DNA of 12,331 bases from an uncultured Bacteroidota bacterium (GTDB lineage: Bacteria; Bacteroidota; Bacteroidia; Chitinophagales; Saprospiraceae): the NCBI GenBank assembly GCA_937952445.1, contig CALGAA010000404.1, positions 1 through 12,331 on the forward strand. Direction: 5' to 3'. Below, one piece after another: positions 1 through 8,020 of this stretch; the first letter of the stretch is position 1, and every line of letters starts with the position of its first letter. A program made the translations under genes and the position numbers. Under the pieces are notes generated by a model. That model did no database searches and was not told the DNA's origin. It saw only the letters and a list, made by a program, of their open reading frames with translations.

Positions 1-55
1 CATTTTATTTTTCACATGTAGCATCTACAAGGTCATTTTTAGGAACTTGAGTTAG

Positions 56-69
56 GAATGAATTCATTC
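56..69. repeat. 14-bp perfect palindrome downstream of the heme lipoprotein gene
   Basis: The sequence GAATGAATTCATTC is perfectly self-complementary. It lies about 47 bp past the stop codon of the leftward heme-lipoprotein gene. It has no loop and no adjacent T-run, so it does not look like a classic rho-independent terminator. It could be an operator for a gene beyond the left edge, or chance. The rest of positions 1-116 shows no gene. Confidence 0.4.
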
Positions 70-116
70 TCGTCCTACCCATCCACACCTACCAACATGT
101 TTTAATTCATCTTTTA

Positions 117-3100
117 TCACTGCGTGGACAACTCAATCAATCGATCGACCGTATAGGGTAACGCCTCCAAAAAAGCTATTAAGTCTGATAGTTCCTGATT
201 GGACAAAGATTGATCCAATCCGGCAGGCATCAATGAAACCTCGCTTTGTTCCATCGATACAATTTCATCTTCCGGAATTCGAACGACCAAGCCCGGAGCT
301 TGCTCGATAACCACCACTCCACTTTCCAAGCCTTCTTTCAGAACACCTGTGTACGTCTGGGTGGCCGTCTGCACGACATATGTTTCGTATTCACGGGCAA
401 AACTAACGCTGGGAAAAACAATGGCTTCCAACAAATCGTGCCGGGAACGGATTGCTCCTATAGTGGTGAGGTCGGGACCAAAGCTATCACCTTCATCCCC
501 CACCGTATGACAGGTCGAGCATATCGCTTTTCCAAAGAACAAGTCACGTCCCCGGCCAATATCTCCTTTCACCAGCCCTTCCTCCAGCGAATGAAGTTGA
601 TCGTGCCGCTCCGCATTTTGCTGACGGAGGATCTCCATCACCGATGCTGCGCTTTGACGAACGCTCTCCGGATAGTTCTGCAAAATCCCCGTCAACTCCT
701 GCTCGCTCAATAAATTCAGGTATTGCTCTTTTTCCTGTAGGGCGTGGATAAACGACAGACCCGCTTGTTCCGACGAATCCTTATCAAACAAATGGACCAG
801 TCCTGCAAAAGTAACCTCATCGGATTCGATTAAAACTGATCCGGCCAATTCCTCCAATTGCTGGCTGGACAGATTTGCCCTGTCCAATACTTGCTGTGCC
901 GAACGACGGACAGCGACTGAATGAGCAGGGTTGAGATATGTCCGAATCATTTCAAATTCATCTTTTGATAAATCCGGGGTACTCATCAAACGCACATTCA
1001 AAACTTTAAGATAGGTTTCGGGTTGGGGCGACTTCCCGGAAAGAAGTTGATTGAGCTGCTTTTCCAGATCTTTGATCTGACGCGTTTCAATGACCCCCAG
1101 AACAGTGGATTTGACTGCCTCCGAAGAAGTTGTAAGCAGGTCTCCCAAACTGGAAATCCATTCGACAGGTACCCGACCTGAACATTTGCCCATCACCCGC
1201 AGGAACGAAATCCGCATATCATCACTCGTGGAGGGATCATTGATGGCTTGATGTATAAATTGCTGAACCGTCGCATTCCCGCAAAAACTAACCATCAGAT
1301 CCTCGAATTCATTTATTTTCTCCTCCTCCAGATTTCCCTGGGATATGGAGGATTTTACATAATCCGTGACTATGCCTGCCCATTCCGGGTGGTGCCTCAA
1401 CACCCAAATCCCCGTTTCCTGAAGTTCAGGATCCGAAGACTCCAGGAATGGTCGAACATGTTCACTGGAGAGCGGTGAGTCGTCCATTTGATCGAGTACG
1501 ACAAGAGCTGTCATTTGAACGGCCGGATCAGAATGGGCCAATGCCTGCACCACCGGATCTGCATCCTGGAGGGTAAGGAGGGCGTATCGGATCGCATGCA
1601 ATAGAAACCGATCGTCCACCCCCGCTGAAGCTTCCAGGAGACCCGGAACAGCCTTTTTATTTCCTATCTGTCCCAGGGCTGTGGCGGCCTGCCGACGCAC
1701 TCGCATCGAGGCATCATTCCGGACCAGATCCAACAAATCCGAAAAAGCTTCATGATCCCTGGCAAGTCCACACAAACGGGCCGCCGCGATCCGGATATCT
1801 TCGTTGCTATCCCGAAGACCTTTCCGAACGACTGCATCCCCGGCCGGTAATCGGAGGCGGTGAAGCGCATACACCATTTCCAACCTATCATCGTCGTTCC
1901 CCTTGTGAAAACGCTCAGTAAAAGCGGAGACCACTTCAGCGCCTTTTGATTCCAGCGCATTCAAAGCATTTTCCCGAACACGGGGACGTTCGTCCTCCAG
2001 TAAATCCGACAACTCCGAAATCGTCATTTCGTGATATGCATAGCTGGCACCCCATGGGTCATTCCACTTTTGCGAACCTGTTTTCTTGATCCGGTAAATC
2101 CCGCCTGGCACATTGGGTTTTGCCACTCTCGACAGCGGGCAACCTTTGATAAACCATCCCCCCGTTACGATAACAAGCAAATCCCCGTTACCATCCTGGA
2201 GGACATCGGTGGGATGAAAATCGGGCAAATCACTCGACAGGAATACCTCTTCCGTGGATTGATACGAGGCGCCCACGGTTTCAATAGAATGCTGTAAGAC
2301 CTGCCCCGTGTTGAAAATGGCACTAAACCACTCTCCTTCCCAGGCTTCACCCCAATGGTCTCCGCGAAACCGAACAATTCCGGAAGGAGCCACGCGAGGC
2401 ATTTTCGTGACCACGGGCATCAGGTCCCCGGTCAATTTCAGTTGATCTTCATCGATCACCGCGTTGTATTTGGGATACACCCCGCCATACACCCAATGCA
2501 TAAGAGCATCTCGCTGACCGTTGGCCGGATCCCGAAAGTAGGTCATCGTTCCGATGGGATCCCCCCCGGGCATAAAATCGATTTCGATGGCGTTGTCAAA
2601 TCCTCCGCCACTCACCCATTCCAACTGACTTCCGTCGGGCAGGCACCGCCAAATCCGGGTTCCTTTTCCCGTCAGTCGTTCTCCTTCCAGGGTTGTAATG
2701 TCAAATCCCCGCCGCGCATCGGTCAGGTATAGCCATCCGTCCGGGCCCAAATAAGGTCCGCTAAGAATAGCCCCATTATTGTACAGCGTCCACCCGGTCA
2801 ATACGACTTCCTTTTTGTCGGCTACGCCATCCCCATCCGTGTCGGTGAATTTGAGCAGGTCAGGCGGAGCGGCAGCATAAACGCTTCCGTTGTAAAATAT
2901 CCCACCCATAGGGAAAGGAATTTCATCGGCATAAATGACCGATTGGTCAAATATCCCGTCCTGATCCGTGTCGGTCAACATTCGAATATGGTAGGTCGGA
3001 TTGGCGACCATGGAATCTGTGGACATATCGTTGGGCTCGGTGGCCTCAAATAAATATAAGCGGCCCTGGTCATCAAAATTAGCGAACATCGGAAACGAAA

Positions 3101-3245
3101 TCAATTCCGGATCCACCGCTGGTTCAATTGTAAAACCCTCCGGAACATGAAACACAGAATTTGACTCGTTCTCAGGTGAGGAACAGCCCACTAAAGAGCT
3201 AATTAGAATGACGGTGATAAATGCAGGAAATAGTATATTTTTCAT
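117..3245 (-). CDS. PVC-type heme-binding lipoprotein: beta-propeller dehydrogenase-like domain, HEAT repeats, cytochrome c domain
   Basis: A 1042-residue exported protein. The N-terminus is a lipoprotein signal with lipobox LVGC (Cys21), so it is predicted to be anchored in the cell envelope. Residues about 30-385 resemble the propeller of the 'putative membrane-bound dehydrogenase' family (TIGR02604 type), with two DxDxDG calcium-loop-like motifs near 92-100 and 135-143 and the closing PGGIYR near 380-385. Residues about 410-650 are helical HEAT-like repeats, followed by more helical sequence to about 880. The C-terminal ~150 residues match the Pirellula/Verrucomicrobium-type heme domain (TIGR02603 type): CSTCH at 909-913 binds heme c, and Met1006 in LMPAG is the probable distal ligand. 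Start ATG lies 15 bp after the stop of the dimethylformamidase-like gene, so the two are probably co-transcribed. Substrate is unknown; electron transfer from an oxidised sugar or alcohol is an inference from the family. Confidence 0.9.
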   Translation of the reverse strand: MKNILFPAFITVILISSLVGCSSPENESNSVFHVPEGFTIEPAVDPELISFPMFANFDDQGRLYLFEATEPNDMSTDSMVANPTYHIRMLTDTDQDGIFDQSVIYADEIPFPMGGIFYNGSVYAAAPPDLLKFTDTDGDGVADKKEVVLTGWTLYNNGAILSGPYLGPDGWLYLTDARRGFDITTLEGERLTGKGTRIWRCLPDGSQLEWVSGGGFDNAIEIDFMPGGDPIGTMTYFRDPANGQRDALMHWVYGGVYPKYNAVIDEDQLKLTGDLMPVVTKMPRVAPSGIVRFRGDHWGEAWEGEWFSAIFNTGQVLQHSIETVGASYQSTEEVFLSSDLPDFHPTDVLQDGNGDLLVIVTGGWFIKGCPLSRVAKPNVPGGIYRIKKTGSQKWNDPWGASYAYHEMTISELSDLLEDERPRVRENALNALESKGAEVVSAFTERFHKGNDDDRLEMVYALHRLRLPAGDAVVRKGLRDSNEDIRIAAARLCGLARDHEAFSDLLDLVRNDASMRVRRQAATALGQIGNKKAVPGLLEASAGVDDRFLLHAIRYALLTLQDADPVVQALAHSDPAVQMTALVVLDQMDDSPLSSEHVRPFLESSDPELQETGIWVLRHHPEWAGIVTDYVKSSISQGNLEEEKINEFEDLMVSFCGNATVQQFIHQAINDPSTSDDMRISFLRVMGKCSGRVPVEWISSLGDLLTTSSEAVKSTVLGVIETRQIKDLEKQLNQLLSGKSPQPETYLKVLNVRLMSTPDLSKDEFEMIRTYLNPAHSVAVRRSAQQVLDRANLSSQQLEELAGSVLIESDEVTFAGLVHLFDKDSSEQAGLSFIHALQEKEQYLNLLSEQELTGILQNYPESVRQSAASVMEILRQQNAERHDQLHSLEEGLVKGDIGRGRDLFFGKAICSTCHTVGDEGDSFGPDLTTIGAIRSRHDLLEAIVFPSVSFAREYETYVVQTATQTYTGVLKEGLESGVVVIEQAPGLVVRIPEDEIVSMEQSEVSLMPAGLDQSLSNQELSDLIAFLEALPYTVDRLIELSTQ

Positions 3246-3260
3246 TGTTGTTAATCCCAG

Positions 3261-4793
3261 TTAAGATTTTATCGCTTTTTGAAGTAGATTATGGGTGATT
3301 TGCTGAACCCGTACATCAGGGCCATGAGGTCGGCTAAAATGAGACCAGGGTAAAGTATGCCCGGGTGGCCGGCTCAATCCCTGGCACCAAAATATCGTCG
3401 ATGCATTGAAAACGAAATTACCTTCCGGTCCGGGGTAAATCACCGATGTCCATTCCTGAGGCACCGTACCTCCCTGCCACACCATGCCTCTGGCAACTAC
3501 CTCCAGTCCCGGAATATCAGGTGGATCCCCATGGTGTTCCCAGCCCACCAGTCCCGGAATAGCCTCTCCGTTTTTGAGTCCGGTATTTTCAAAGATCCAA
3601 TGATCTGCATTAGTGACTTTCCAATCGCCGCCGCCGTTTTCCGGGCTGATGTTGCGAACCCCCATCAGGTACCCTTCATCCGGTCCGCGCTCCGGGAACG
3701 GTCCATGTCGTTCTTCCCTCAAGTTGGCCCATGTGTAATTTCCGCCATACGGTCCGCCGCGAAAGATCGTGCGATTTTCCACACCTGAGCTATTGGGGGT
3801 AAACGGCGATACCCAACATACCGCATTACCGGAAAAAAACAATAAATTGACCCCCGCATCGCGCATTTTTTCCACAGACTCATATTGCCGGATGTCCCAG
3901 TACTCGTCATGACCTACACTGAGAAATGCCTTACATTTCAATCCCCGGTCTGGTGTAAGCAAATCGCTATTGCTGCAATAGGTTACATCGTAACCGTGCT
4001 TCTCCAAAAAGTACGCCATCGGAAATTCGAAGGAGAGATATTCGCCCGAACCAAAGGATAAGGGATCGTTCACGATGCCCATAAATTGAGACTGCCGGCC
4101 ATAGGGTCTGTCAAAGCTCACCTGTGCCCAGGGGCCTTGCACTCCCTTGGGGTGCGTATAAATGGAATAGTTACTTGGCCATCGATTGTAAGCCTGCCAT
4201 GTATTGTCCGAACATTGGAACAGGATGTCGGCCGGGCGGTCATCTCGAACGATAAATATGATGTAACTCTGCCAATAGGGATCCTGCGGTCCATCAGGTA
4301 TCGTCGTCAATCTCCCCAGGTACACGCCGGATACCCAATCATCTTCTATCTCAAGGGTAAAAGAAGGTTTCCACTGGCATTCGTGTATGTTTTTTTCACC
4401 CGGCTCGGGGACGTCCTGTTTAATGCCCTTCATCGGACCTATCTTTTTCACCAATCGGGCACCCTTTCCTTCGTAGTATCCGGTTCGAAAAATTTCCACT
4501 TCAAAGTCCCGAACCGGGTCCGTGGAAACCATCACATCCAACGTATCCCCTGCTTTCACGCTTTGCCGGCTGCAATATCCTTCGATCCACGGTGTTCGCT
4601 GAGCAGACCTGTCAGGACGCACCCGGGTTAACTGCCAGTCCGTGGATCCTTCCCGACTATTTTCGGCAGTGATCACATTGGACGACTGAACCCATCCCTT
4701 TGGAAAATGAGGAATTGACGGGATAGTTGCACCCAATCCCAAAACCGTGCTTTCTTTCAAAAACTTTCTCCGGGGATTTTCTTTTTCGCTCAT
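3261..4793 (-). CDS. Tat-exported N,N-dimethylformamidase large-subunit-like protein
   Basis: A 510-residue protein beginning MSEKENPRRKFLKES. RRKFLK followed by a hydrophobic stretch is a twin-arginine signal, so export in a folded, possibly metal-bearing state is likely. The frame stays open 34 codons upstream, but that extension carries no signal peptide and would bury the Tat motif, so the internal ATG was chosen. Residues about 55-185 look like a beta-sandwich (RTGYYEGKGARLV near 103-115). Residues about 190-500 match the C-terminal domain of dimethylformamidase beta subunits, with GHDEYW at 294-299, SGNAVCW at 321-327 and GWEHHG at 417-422. Known dimethylformamidase cleaves DMF to formate and dimethylamine using a mononuclear iron site. 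No small-subunit gene lies next to it, and many family members have no known substrate, so amide hydrolysis is only an inference. It heads the two-gene unit with the heme lipoprotein. Confidence 0.85.
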   Translation of the reverse strand: MSEKENPRRKFLKESTVLGLGATIPSIPHFPKGWVQSSNVITAENSREGSTDWQLTRVRPDRSAQRTPWIEGYCSRQSVKAGDTLDVMVSTDPVRDFEVEIFRTGYYEGKGARLVKKIGPMKGIKQDVPEPGEKNIHECQWKPSFTLEIEDDWVSGVYLGRLTTIPDGPQDPYWQSYIIFIVRDDRPADILFQCSDNTWQAYNRWPSNYSIYTHPKGVQGPWAQVSFDRPYGRQSQFMGIVNDPLSFGSGEYLSFEFPMAYFLEKHGYDVTYCSNSDLLTPDRGLKCKAFLSVGHDEYWDIRQYESVEKMRDAGVNLLFFSGNAVCWVSPFTPNSSGVENRTIFRGGPYGGNYTWANLREERHGPFPERGPDEGYLMGVRNISPENGGGDWKVTNADHWIFENTGLKNGEAIPGLVGWEHHGDPPDIPGLEVVARGMVWQGGTVPQEWTSVIYPGPEGNFVFNASTIFWCQGLSRPPGHTLPWSHFSRPHGPDVRVQQITHNLLQKAIKS

Positions 4794-4815
4794 GCTGTAA
4801 TCTTTTTCTGCCCGG

Positions 4816-4828
4816 TGAATATAGCAAA
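4816..4828 (-). promoter_or_regulatory. 13-mer TTTGCTATATTCA upstream of the dimethylformamidase-like gene
   Basis: Read on the minus strand, TTTGCTATATTCA ends 22 bp before the ATG. It differs by one base from the 13-mer in front of the divergent branching-enzyme gene. TATATTCA loosely resembles the Bacteroidota -7 box (TAnnTTTG), so this may be a core promoter or a shared regulator site. A second candidate promoter on the same strand is TTG, 18 bp, then TAGAATTTG, further upstream at about 4862-4891. Confidence 0.35.
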
Positions 4829-5008
4829 TCATCAGGGGCAATAGGCGAAATTTTTCGGGACAAATTCTACAATAAACGAAATATCCACAAGGCACTCGAA
4901 GCGGATATATAAGATCTGAGCATTTATATGGCCTTCCTGATTAAATTTCAAGTTCCCATAACGAAGGGGATGGTATATAAAAAGACGATAATGAATTTCT
5001 GAATTGAT

Positions 5009-5021
5009 TTTGGTATATTCA
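5009..5021 (+). promoter_or_regulatory. 13-mer TTTGGTATATTCA upstream of the branching-enzyme gene
   Basis: TTTGGTATATTCA matches 12 of 13 bases of the minus-strand copy at 4816-4828 and sits 18 bp before the ATG. It overlaps the start of an AGGAG sequence (5021-5025) that could act as a distant ribosome-binding site, 14 bp from the ATG. It is either a promoter element or a binding site shared by the two divergent units. Confidence 0.35.
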
Positions 5022-5039
5022 GGAGCTAGAAAATATTAT

Positions 5040-7055
5040 ATGTCTGACTCCAATAAACTCAGCTTGTTGCAGGATGAAGAGTGGTTGAGCGATTATAAGG
5101 ATCATTTTATAGATCGACTGGATCGATATGGCAAGGCGCTACGGGAAATAGAAATCCTAAGTGGCTCTATACTTGATTTTGCAAAAGCCCATGAATTTTA
5201 CGGCATCCATTTTGATCCTCATCGCCACGGCTGGGTGTACAGAGAATGGGCACCTGCTGCACACCGTTTGTCGTTTTTCGGAGATTTTAATGACTGGAAC
5301 CGACACAGTCACCCTATGACTCGCGATGCCTGGGGAAACTGGGAGATATTTTTACCGTACCGGGAATACAAAGACCGGTTTGTCCATGAATCCAAAGTAA
5401 AGGTGCATATCGTCAGTGAAAAAGGAAGCCTGGACCGGATACCCGTATATATCCGAAAAACCATTCAGGATGAAACCACCAAAGATTTTGCCGGCCAATT
5501 GTGGTTTCCCGATGAATTCTCCTGGTCGGATCAATTATTTACACCTCAGGAAAGCCTGCACCAACCACTGATTTATGAATGTCACGTGGGAATGGCCCAG
5601 GAGAAATATGGGGTGGGCACATTCAAAGAATTTGAAGAGAACACGCTGCCCAGGATTCAGAAAGCTGGCTACAACACCATCCAACTGATGGCGGTCATGG
5701 AACACCCCTATTATGGCTCATTCGGATACCACGTTTCCAGCTTTTTCGCACCGTCCTCCCGTTTTGGAACACCGGAGGATTTGAAATCCCTGATCAACCG
5801 GGCGCACGAGATGGGCATAGCGGTAGTGATGGACATTGTCCATTCGCATGCAGTGAAAAATATAAACGAAGGCATCAATGAATTTGACGGCACCGAATTT
5901 CAATATTTCCATGCCGGCGACCGGGGCAATCACATCGCCTGGGATTCGAAGGTTTTTGACTACGGAAAAATAGAGGTCAGGCGTTTTCTTCTTTCCAATC
6001 TCAGATACTGGATGGAAGAATTTCATTTTGACGGATTCCGGTTTGACGGGGTGACCTCTATGATGTATACCCATCATGGTTTGTCGATGGACTTTGGTCC
6101 GATAGAATTGTATTTTGATGACCGGGTTGACCTGGATGCGATCACCTATCTCCAATTGGCCAATACGCTGATTCATAAAATAAATCCCCACGCCATTTCT
6201 ATAGCAGAGGATGTCAGTGGGATGCCGGGCTTAGCCCGTAAGATCGAAGAAGGAGGAATCGGATTCGATTTCAGGATGGCGATGGGCGTACCGGATTACT
6301 GGATCAAAACCCTAAAACACAAATCGGATGAAGAATGGGACTTATACGAGCTTTGGCACCAACTGACCAACCGGCCGGCACATGAGCGATCGATTGCCTA
6401 TGCCGAAAGCCACGACCAGGCCCTGGTGGGAGATAAATCGCTGGCGTTCTGGCTTATGGATAAGGAGATGTATTACAGCATGTCGACCTTACAGCAAAAT
6501 TTGGTGATCGACCGGGGCATCGCGCTTCACAAATTAATTCGCATGATCACGTTTTCCCTGGGTGGTGAAGGATATCTGAATTTCATGGGCAATGAATTCG
6601 GACATCCCGAGTGGGTCGATTTTCCGAGGGAAGGAAACAACTGGAGTTATCAACACGCCCGGCGTCAGTGGTCCCTGATGGATGATCCCCTTTTGCGATA
6701 CGCCCATCTGGCAGCGTGGGATCGGGCTATGCTGAATTTGGGAAATCAGTATAAAGTTCTCGCTGCGCCTCCCGGACAAGAGCTCCACCTCAGTCCCGAA
6801 AACCGCATTATAGCTTTTGAACGAGCAGGACTGATTTTTGTCTTTTCCTTCCATCCCGATCGTTCGTTTACGGATTTTCCGATTCTCGCTCCACAAGCCG
6901 GGAAATATCAAATTGTGCTCGATTCCGATGCCAGTGAATTCGGTGGGTTTGACCGGCAGGATCATAGTGTCGAACATTTTACCGATGAAAACCAATGTAT
7001 TCATTTGTACATTCCCAGCCGGACAATGTTGGTATTGAAAAAGTCTGAAGATTAA
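5040..7055 (+). CDS. glgB: 1,4-alpha-glucan branching enzyme, eukaryote-like GH13 type
   Basis: A 671-residue cytoplasmic enzyme that forms alpha-1,6 branches in glycogen. An N-terminal CBM48-type domain (GWVYREWAPAAHRLSFFGDFNDW) is followed by a GH13 barrel with all four hallmark regions: DIVHSH at 265-270, GFRFDGVTSM with nucleophile Asp336, AEDVSG with acid/base Glu390, and ESHD with Asp459. A C-terminal beta domain follows, ending in PSRTMLVLKK. The motifs YGSFGYHVSSFFAPSSRFGTP and GFRFDGVTSMMYTHHG are those of the GBE1-like subfamily (GH13_8) rather than E. coli-type GlgB, and the length agrees. The frame stays open to a TTG at 5004; the ATG at 5040 is preferred because the added residues are not family-like. 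No other glycogen gene is in the window. It is divergent from the dimethylformamidase-like gene and convergent with the DUF1697 gene. Confidence 0.95.
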   Translation: MSDSNKLSLLQDEEWLSDYKDHFIDRLDRYGKALREIEILSGSILDFAKAHEFYGIHFDPHRHGWVYREWAPAAHRLSFFGDFNDWNRHSHPMTRDAWGNWEIFLPYREYKDRFVHESKVKVHIVSEKGSLDRIPVYIRKTIQDETTKDFAGQLWFPDEFSWSDQLFTPQESLHQPLIYECHVGMAQEKYGVGTFKEFEENTLPRIQKAGYNTIQLMAVMEHPYYGSFGYHVSSFFAPSSRFGTPEDLKSLINRAHEMGIAVVMDIVHSHAVKNINEGINEFDGTEFQYFHAGDRGNHIAWDSKVFDYGKIEVRRFLLSNLRYWMEEFHFDGFRFDGVTSMMYTHHGLSMDFGPIELYFDDRVDLDAITYLQLANTLIHKINPHAISIAEDVSGMPGLARKIEEGGIGFDFRMAMGVPDYWIKTLKHKSDEEWDLYELWHQLTNRPAHERSIAYAESHDQALVGDKSLAFWLMDKEMYYSMSTLQQNLVIDRGIALHKLIRMITFSLGGEGYLNFMGNEFGHPEWVDFPREGNNWSYQHARRQWSLMDDPLLRYAHLAAWDRAMLNLGNQYKVLAAPPGQELHLSPENRIIAFERAGLIFVFSFHPDRSFTDFPILAPQAGKYQIVLDSDASEFGGFDRQDHSVEHFTDENQCIHLYIPSRTMLVLKKSED

Positions 7056-7188
7056 TCCAGATTTTGGATGGTATTTGTTTTATGCAAGGTTTCTTCAGTG
7101 ATTCTGAAATTGACTCCTGAACTCCGGATGTTCAAAATCTTTCTTTCGTACGATGAGCAAAATCGCCAACAAAGACCGATCTATCCTC

Positions 7189-7731
7189 TCACACACCCGC
7201 CATTTCCCCCAGCTTCCTCACTGTTTTCCAATTCCGGGTGGTCGCATTTACTCCAAGTTTTTTTTCAAAAAACTGATTGGACAATTTCGATTTATGGTAT
7301 TTGCCAAAGCATCTGATAAAAACAAACCGCCCGTCAATTTCAAATTGATCATCTCCAACGTTCATCAACTCCACCGCTTCGATTTGCTCTCTGTCTGGTA
7401 CCCGGTCTAAAAAGGTGAGATGGTATTGATCTATGTTTTCCGGATCCCGCTGGTAAAAGGGATTGTCTGACAATGCACGTTTTAATTCCGACGCGGACAA
7501 AACCTGTACGGGCACGTCGTAGCCATATTGAGTTGCAAGGGCATCCTGGATCAATCGGGATAATTCGAATTTATCTGCGACATCCTCACTTTCAAAAACC
7601 ACATTCCCACTTTGGATATACGTGCGGACATCCCTTAACCCCAGATCATTCAACATCTGACGCAGTTCCTCCATCCGGATTTTTCTTTTTCCACCCACAT
7701 TGATGCCTCGAAGAATTGCAATAAAGGTCAT
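7189..7731 (-). CDS. DUF1697 family protein
   Basis: A 180-residue soluble protein whose N-terminus, MTFIAILRGINVGGKRKIRM, followed by RTYIQSGNVVFES, is diagnostic of DUF1697. Length fits the family (about 175-180). The molecular function of this family is not established. The frame is open upstream to an ATG at 7800, but those 23 residues are polar and unlike the family, whose members begin at or near MxxIALLRGINVGG, so the ATG ending at 7731 was chosen. No signal peptide or membrane segment is visible. The gene converges with the branching-enzyme gene across 133 bp that contain no clear terminator, and it diverges from the Rrf2 gene. Confidence 0.9.
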   Translation of the reverse strand: MTFIAILRGINVGGKRKIRMEELRQMLNDLGLRDVRTYIQSGNVVFESEDVADKFELSRLIQDALATQYGYDVPVQVLSASELKRALSDNPFYQRDPENIDQYHLTFLDRVPDREQIEAVELMNVGDDQFEIDGRFVFIRCFGKYHKSKLSNQFFEKKLGVNATTRNWKTVRKLGEMAGV

Positions 7732-7854
7732 ACCGCTCTGAAATTTTAATAAGTGTGTCCCAAAAGATCGGTTCCTTATCTCCCCATGATTCACAGACAA
7801 AGACTAATATTTGGATAGATCTGCCCCGGAAAGTAACTGAAACCGCCCATTTCT

Positions 7855-7870
7855 TTATATTCCAATATAA
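7855..7870. promoter_or_regulatory. 7-2-7 palindrome TTATATT-CC-AATATAA, candidate operator
   Basis: The two 7-bp arms are perfectly complementary around a CC centre. The site lies in the 289-bp spacer between the divergent DUF1697 and Rrf2 genes, directly beside a minus-strand TACATTTG box, where a bound dimeric regulator could block transcription. The neighbouring Rrf2 protein is a natural candidate, by inference only. Its AT-richness makes chance occurrence possible. Confidence 0.35.
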
Positions 7871-7872
7871 GA

Positions 7873-7880
7873 CAAATGTA
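7873..7880 (-). promoter_or_regulatory. Bacteroidota-type -7 box TACATTTG facing DUF1697
   Basis: Read on the minus strand this is TACATTTG, an exact match to TAnnTTTG. No TTG -33 element at the usual spacing was found; the nearest TTTG is only 11 bp away. It would leave a leader of about 135 nt before the DUF1697 start. It forms one arm of the inverted repeat with 7913-7921. Confidence 0.4.
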
Positions 7881-7912
7881 GAAATGATCCACAAAATCCA
7901 TATGAAATATAT

Positions 7913-7920
7913 TACATTTG
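7913..7920 (+). promoter_or_regulatory. Bacteroidota-type -7 box TACATTTG facing the Rrf2 gene
   Basis: TACATTTG exactly matches TAnnTTTG and points toward the Rrf2 gene, 100 bp before its ATG. No clear TTG -33 element lies upstream. It is the mirror image of the box at 7873-7880, and ATATGAAATA (7900-7909) lies just upstream, a sequence that recurs in front of the permease gene. Confidence 0.4.
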
Positions 7921-8020
7921 TGCCTATGCAGTCACCAAAATGCTCCAGCGACAACAACCCGTAATGCACAAAATAGGATTGGTGCAGCCATGAACCGATG
8001 GGGCTGTCAAGAGATAATCC

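Noticed and set aside
246..713. Plus-strand open frame antisense to the heme lipoprotein gene
   Set aside because: It lies wholly inside a gene with clear family motifs, and its translation shows no domain or sensible composition.
2355..2732. Plus-strand open frame antisense to the propeller domain
   Set aside because: Shadow of the coding strand; no recognisable motif.
4086..4631. 181-codon plus-strand open frame inside the dimethylformamidase-like gene
   Set aside because: The opposite strand encodes a well-supported protein; this translation has no family features.
4794..4895. 34-residue N-terminal extension of the dimethylformamidase-like protein
   Set aside because: It would place the twin-arginine motif well inside the protein, and the extension has no signal peptide.
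5004..5039. TTG start giving 12 more residues on the branching enzyme
   Set aside because: ATG at 5040 follows AGGAG, and the extra residues are not family-like.
5718..6191. 157-codon minus-strand frame inside the branching-enzyme gene
   Set aside because: Antisense to catalytic-domain sequence; no independent support.
7056..7188. Terminator between the convergent branching-enzyme and DUF1697 genes
   Set aside because: Only a 5-bp stem (TGAAC...GTTCA) without a proper T-run was found, too weak to call.
7732..7800. Longer start for the DUF1697 protein
   Set aside because: The family begins at the internal Met followed by FIAILRGINVGG; the extension is not conserved-looking.
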